A stretch of 9,439 nucleotides of DNA, taken from NCBI GenBank assembly GCA_003529325.1, contig DPVW01000480.1:1-9439 (forward strand). The letters run 5' to 3'. The notes under the pieces were generated by a model. The model was given only the letters and a program-made list of their open reading frames with translations, searched no databases and was not told the DNA's origin. A program made the translations under genes and the position numbers. This document shows, one piece after another, positions 6,552 to 9,439 of the stretch. The stretch comes from Candidatus Latescibacterota bacterium. Its GTDB lineage: Bacteria > Latescibacterota > UBA2968 > UBA8231. How positions within the stretch are numbered: position 1 is the first letter of the stretch; each line of letters begins with the position of its first letter.

Positions 6552-7724
6552 CTATGCCGATGGCACCGTGGCTTCCGCTTTGGTGCGTACCATCTCACAG
6601 ATGCGCTTGACGCCCTCCCGCACATTCTCCTCCGGCGATGCAATCGAGATGCGCACGTGGTCGCCACAGACCTCGCCGAAGGTGCTTCCCGGTGCGACTG
6701 CCACCTTGTGTTCACGGATCAGTTCGTGGCAGAAGTCAAGGGATTCCATGCCGGCGTCGGAGATGTCGACCAACAGGTAGAAAGCGCCGCCCGGCGTGTA
6801 ACGGTACAGGTCGTATTCGCGCAGTACCTCGATGGCGACGTCACGTCGCTGACGATAGGCATCGCGCATGTCGGCGACGCACTGTTGCGGGCCGTCGAGG
6901 GCATCGGCGGCGGCCATCTGTGCAAAGCCGACGCCGCAGGATACGAGTGGCTCCTGCAACTTGGAGGCCATTTCCACGTATTCCCTGCAGGCGCGGGTGA
7001 AGCCGACGCGATACCCCGTCATGGCGTAACTCTTCGACAAACCCGTCACCAGCAGCACGCGCCCGTCGGGATCGTGACTGGCGCAGCTGACGTGGTTGCC
7101 ATCGAAGACGATTTCGCCATAGATCTCATCTGCCAATACCCAGAGATCGTTGCGGCGGGCGACGTCCATCAGGGCCCTGGTAAGGGCTTCGTCGTGTACC
7201 TGTCCGGTTGGATTCGATGGGCTGCACAACAACAGCAATTTTGTCCGCGGTGTGATCAGCGATTCGATCTGTTCCGGATCGGGCAGAAACGAGTTTTCTG
7301 GTAGCACATCGTAGAACACGGATCGGCCCTGAAAAAGCGGCACCGCCATGGCGTAGTTCGGCCAACCGGGATCGGGCAACAGCACCTCGTCCCCCGGATC
7401 GGTCAGCGCCAGGAAAGCGGTGGCCACACTGAGCACGGCGCCCTGGGTGACGAGGATGTTCTCCGCTTCCGTATCGACACCCGTTTTGTTCTGCATGTAA
7501 CGCGCCGCCGCCTCACGCAGCGGATCGACACCGGCGTTGGGTACGTAGCGGGTGTGCCCCTGGCGAGCGTAGCGGCAGGTTGCCTCGACGATGTGCTCAG
7601 GTGTGTCGAAGTCGGGTTGGCCAACCTCCAGGTGGATGACGCCCGGTGTCGCCCACGCCAGATCCATGATCTCGCGGATGCCGGAGCGGGGGATCGCCGA
7701 AGGCGCGGCGGCGAATGGCTTCAT
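6552..7724 (-). CDS. Class I/II pyridoxal-phosphate aminotransferase (aspartate aminotransferase fold)
   Basis: This 390-residue fold-type I enzyme transfers amino groups between an amino acid and a 2-oxo acid. Visible features are: substrate-loop region LEVGQPDFDTP (32-42), cofactor phosphate-binding TQGA (93-96), SPSNPTG (168-174, with the N171 contact), D199 and Y202 in LADEIYGE, the PLP-forming K231 in GLSKSYAMTGYRVG, and the carboxylate-binding R358 in DHVRISIA. This is the pattern of the aspartate/aromatic aminotransferase family found in many bacteria. The frame stays open far upstream to 8060, but that extension is antisense-like Arg-rich sequence overlapping the preceding gene, so the ATG at 7724 is chosen. 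It overlaps the stop of the aspartate-dehydrogenase-like gene as ATGA, and no strong Shine-Dalgarno is visible, which points to translational coupling. No damage is seen. The amino-acid substrate cannot be told from sequence. The partnership suggests a shared metabolite with the upstream oxidoreductase. Confidence 0.93.
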   Translation of the reverse strand: MKPFAAAPSAIPRSGIREIMDLAWATPGVIHLEVGQPDFDTPEHIVEATCRYARQGHTRYVPNAGVDPLREAAARYMQNKTGVDTEAENILVTQGAVLSVATAFLALTDPGDEVLLPDPGWPNYAMAVPLFQGRSVFYDVLPENSFLPDPEQIESLITPRTKLLLLCSPSNPTGQVHDEALTRALMDVARRNDLWVLADEIYGEIVFDGNHVSCASHDPDGRVLLVTGLSKSYAMTGYRVGFTRACREYVEMASKLQEPLVSCGVGFAQMAAADALDGPQQCVADMRDAYRQRRDVAIEVLREYDLYRYTPGGAFYLLVDISDAGMESLDFCHELIREHKVAVAPGSTFGEVCGDHVRISIASPEENVREGVKRICEMVRTKAEATVPSA

Positions 7725-8515
7725 CGCAGGTGGATACCGGGGCCGGTTGACCCGATCATCTGTACGGTGTTGTAGATCGACGCCGGCGTACTGGCACCGG
7801 TGACACCGGTGATGCTCTCGATGCGGGAGACATTCAGTTCGATGCCCGGCCCCTTGGCCTGGATCTCGACGATCGCCTCGGTCCACTCTGGATTGACGAC
7901 CAGCAGCGAATGGGTACGGTCGAAGCCGATGCCGGCGTAGGCGATGGCGGCGTGGGTGTTGACGTTGCGCGGAAACTTGGGGCAGATGTCCCGCGTCGGC
8001 CCGTCGTAGAGCACGGTCTCTTCCTTGATGCTGTCCGGGTCGAGACCGACGGCGGCGCAATCCACGTTCTTCGGCGGCTTCTTCATGATCACATCGACAC
8101 TCTCCCAGACATCACGGTTTTCGAGCAGGGCGTCCATGCCGACGACACCCCCGTGGGGTACATAGGCGCGGTGACCATATTTCTTCGAGGTCGCCTCGAT
8201 GGCCTGCTCCAACTCGCGGTCAGCGAGGGCGGTGACGGAGATGAACATGTAATTGGTCTTTTCCAGGATCTTGGTGCCCCATTCCCGGGTCACCGCCGGA
8301 TGAGCCATTTCAACGATGAGATCGGCGCCGCGGTCATCGAACTTCGACAGGTCCTCGAGCCCCAAGTCCCCGAGATCCTGCAATCGTGAGGTATCCTGGT
8401 CGTGGATAAAGACGACCTCAATGCCGTTGTCCGGATCCCCGTCGATCATGTCACGGACGTTGGAGCCGATCAAGCCGTAACCGATGAGACCGACGCGAGT
8501 AATATTCTGGGCCAT
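7721..8515 (-). CDS. Aspartate dehydrogenase-like NAD(P)-dependent oxidoreductase lacking the usual catalytic motif
   Basis: This 264-residue protein has an N-terminal Rossmann domain with GYGLIG (GxGxxG, 12-17), then SVTALAD (93-99), a VPHGGVVGMDAL segment (119-130), KKPPKN, FPRNVNTHAA (181-190) and AGIGFDRT. These are landmarks, in the right order, of the L-aspartate dehydrogenase (NadX/DUF108) family. That family reduces iminosuccinate or oxaloacetate plus ammonia to aspartate, or the reverse, often for NAD synthesis. The family's DPxxxxNxHxI segment aligns here with NPEWTEAIVEI (208-218), which puts Ala214 and Val216 where the conserved Asn and catalytic His are expected. The reaction may therefore differ, and no symbol is given. 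The start is ATG 8515 with a strong AAGGAGA 5 bases upstream (8521-8527). The stop is embedded in the ATGA start of the aminotransferase. A perfect inverted repeat lies about 76 bp upstream. The family is fairly sure, the function open. Confidence 0.82.
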   Translation of the reverse strand: MAQNITRVGLIGYGLIGSNVRDMIDGDPDNGIEVVFIHDQDTSRLQDLGDLGLEDLSKFDDRGADLIVEMAHPAVTREWGTKILEKTNYMFISVTALADRELEQAIEATSKKYGHRAYVPHGGVVGMDALLENRDVWESVDVIMKKPPKNVDCAAVGLDPDSIKEETVLYDGPTRDICPKFPRNVNTHAAIAYAGIGFDRTHSLLVVNPEWTEAIVEIQAKGPGIELNVSRIESITGVTGASTPASIYNTVQMIGSTGPGIHLR

Positions 8516-8590
8516 GGGTATCTCCTTCTTATGTTTCTTGCGGAAAAGTGGAAATATACGGGACGCCGGCCTCCAGCGCAGAATGATGTC

Positions 8591-8607
8591 CACCACATGT
8601 TGTGGTG
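8591..8607. promoter_or_regulatory. Perfect 7-bp inverted repeat, putative operator in a divergent intergenic region
   Basis: CACCACA-TGT-TGTGGTG is an exact dyad with 7-bp arms and a 3-base centre. It lies in the non-coding gap between the minus-strand oxidoreductase gene (start 8515) and the plus-strand outer-membrane protein gene (ATG 8692). The size and symmetry fit the binding site of a dimeric repressor or activator. A hairpin with no T-tract is the alternative. A TATATT on the minus strand at about 8553-8558, between the dyad and the oxidoreductase start, could be a -10 element, but no convincing -35 accompanies it. No regulator gene is in the window. Confidence 0.45.
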
Positions 8608-8691
8608 AGTTCGACTCGCAGCTACTAACACTGTTCGTAAATGTAAAGTTTTCAAAGCGTTAACCGATATATGGACCGAGGACGACACGCT

Positions 8692-9439
8692 ATGGCAACA
8701 CGGATGCACAGAGGTTGGCCCCTTTGGTGGGCCGTAGTGGTGCCCTGCTGGTGGCGGTATCACTCGCAGGATTGGTGTCGACCCAGTTAGCTGACCGGGC
8801 GGTGGCAGCCGCGCCGCCCGCAGTTGTCGACAAAGTTCAATCGGTGCCGGCGCCAAGCGTGCCGGTGGCTGCGGTTCAGCAGGCTGAGGCTGCGGTCTAT
8901 GGACCACAAGATCACTACCCAGGAGGCCGGCAGCGACGTGGTTACCGAGATCGAGCGTGTTATCGTGCGTCGCGAGTCGCGCCAGGACGGCAAGGAGCTG
9001 TTCATCTTCGCCGACGGTGGCGTCGTTTACTTCGAGGATGGCAAGGTATTCGAAATGGGTTCCAACGGTGGCGTCAACATCATTCCCGTGGATTCGGCAG
9101 GTGCTCCCCCGCCTGTCGTGTACCGCAGTCAGGGCATGCAGATCGAGAAGTGGGTCGGCGCCGTGGACACCTCGCTCGTGGTGGAGGGGCGACATTTTGA
9201 CGACTGCCTCGAAGTCATCACCCGTTTCCGCACCCTGGAAGGCGAAGGACCAAAGGGCACTGTTTCCTATTCAACCTCATCCCACACTTTACGCACATCT
9301 GATGCTGCGTGGATTCGGTCACGCCGGTCCGTATATCGGCCTCGGCGTCGGTATGCTCAGCTTGCATGGGATTCTCAGAACAACCTCGACGACACCGCCT
9401 ACAAGGCCGGTTTCAACGCACTCGGGGGCCTCGATGTGC
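8692..9439 (+). pseudogene. Secreted outer-membrane beta-barrel-type protein, multiply frame-shifted and cut by the window end
   Basis: ATG 8692 (GAGGA at 8678-8682, 9 bases upstream) starts MATRMHRG. One frame over at about 8714 this continues as LAPLVGRSGALLVAVSLAGL and a stretch ending RAVAAAPP. Joined, these make a classic signal peptide with a charged start, a hydrophobic core and an AVA-type cleavage site. An Ala/Pro/Val-rich linker follows. At about 8898 the frame returns to that of the ATG and gives a hydrophilic domain (VTEIERVIVRRES, ELFIFADGGVVYFEDGKVFEMG, to about residue GEGPKG) that I do not recognise. Between about 9260 and 9370 another frame reads LMLRGFGHAGPYIGLGVGML. The original frame then gives NNLDDTAYKAGFNALGGLDV at the window edge. 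The GPYIGLGVG and AGFNALGGLDV strands are typical of small OmpA/Opa-like outer-membrane barrels. At least four frame changes are needed. The gene is divergent from the oxidoreductase operon. The barrel assignment is moderate; the middle domain is unknown. Confidence 0.6.

Noticed and set aside
7725..8060. N-terminal extension of the aminotransferase
   Set aside because: It is an Arg/His-rich out-of-frame shadow of the aspartate-dehydrogenase-like gene; the ATG at 7724 fits the family start and the ATGA overlap.
8516..8530. Resemblance of AAGAAGGAGATACCCATGG to the ribosome-binding leader used in common expression vectors
   Set aside because: It is a short, strong Shine-Dalgarno that can arise naturally, and the surrounding sequence is ordinary genomic DNA with no vector features.
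1..9439. CRISPR arrays, tRNA/rRNA genes, insertion sequences, transposases, integrases and toxin-antitoxin pairs
   Set aside because: I looked on both strands and saw no repeat arrays, no transposase or integrase motifs and no cloverleaf-like sequence.

Overview
The window is GC-rich, gene-dense bacterial DNA. An outer-membrane-type beta-barrel protein at the right edge suggests a Gram-negative, diderm cell, and a fragment of the flagellar motor protein FliG suggests a flagellated ancestor. The taxon cannot be named from this sequence. The mix of an enolase-superfamily enzyme, a stand-alone PHP hydrolase and mannose-nucleotide genes would fit an uncultured environmental or host-associated lineage, but that is only an impression.

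Layout, left to right. (1) Bases 1-638, minus: a Ppx/GppA-family phosphatase reading frame cut by an in-frame TAA. Recognisable homology resumes in the same frame beyond the stop. (2) 727-1788, plus: an enolase-superfamily (mandelate racemase/muconate lactonizing) enzyme, divergent from Ppx/GppA. (3) 1802-2734, minus: a PHP-domain metallohydrolase, convergent with the enolase gene. (4) 2876-3070, plus: an orphan piece corresponding to the last ~60 residues of FliG. (5) 3155-5208, plus: a two-gene unit, mannose-6-phosphate isomerase and mannose-1-phosphate guanylyltransferase, overlapping by 7 bases. Together they supply two of the three steps from fructose-6-phosphate to GDP-mannose; the phosphomannomutase is not in the window. 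(6) 5315-6549, plus: a badly decayed ABC exporter with several frame changes and most of its membrane domain gone. (7) 8515-6552, minus: a two-gene operon, an aspartate-dehydrogenase-like oxidoreductase followed by a class I/II aminotransferase, joined by an ATGA stop/start overlap. (8) A perfect 7-bp inverted repeat at 8591-8607 in the divergent region. (9) 8692-9439, plus: a secreted/outer-membrane beta-barrel protein whose reading frame changes about four times and which runs off the window.

Two points stand out. First, damage is concentrated: six enzyme genes covering about 6 kb are uninterrupted, while Ppx/GppA, FliG, the ABC exporter and the outer-membrane protein are broken. That looks more like selective gene decay than evenly spread sequencing error, although local assembly error is not excluded. 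Second, the aspartate-dehydrogenase-like protein keeps the family fold signatures but appears to lack the conserved Asn-x-His catalytic motif (Ala and Val instead), and it is translationally coupled to an aminotransferase. This pair is the best candidate here for an undescribed enzymatic unit. The enolase-superfamily enzyme also shows a non-canonical residue (His) where the third metal-binding acid is expected.
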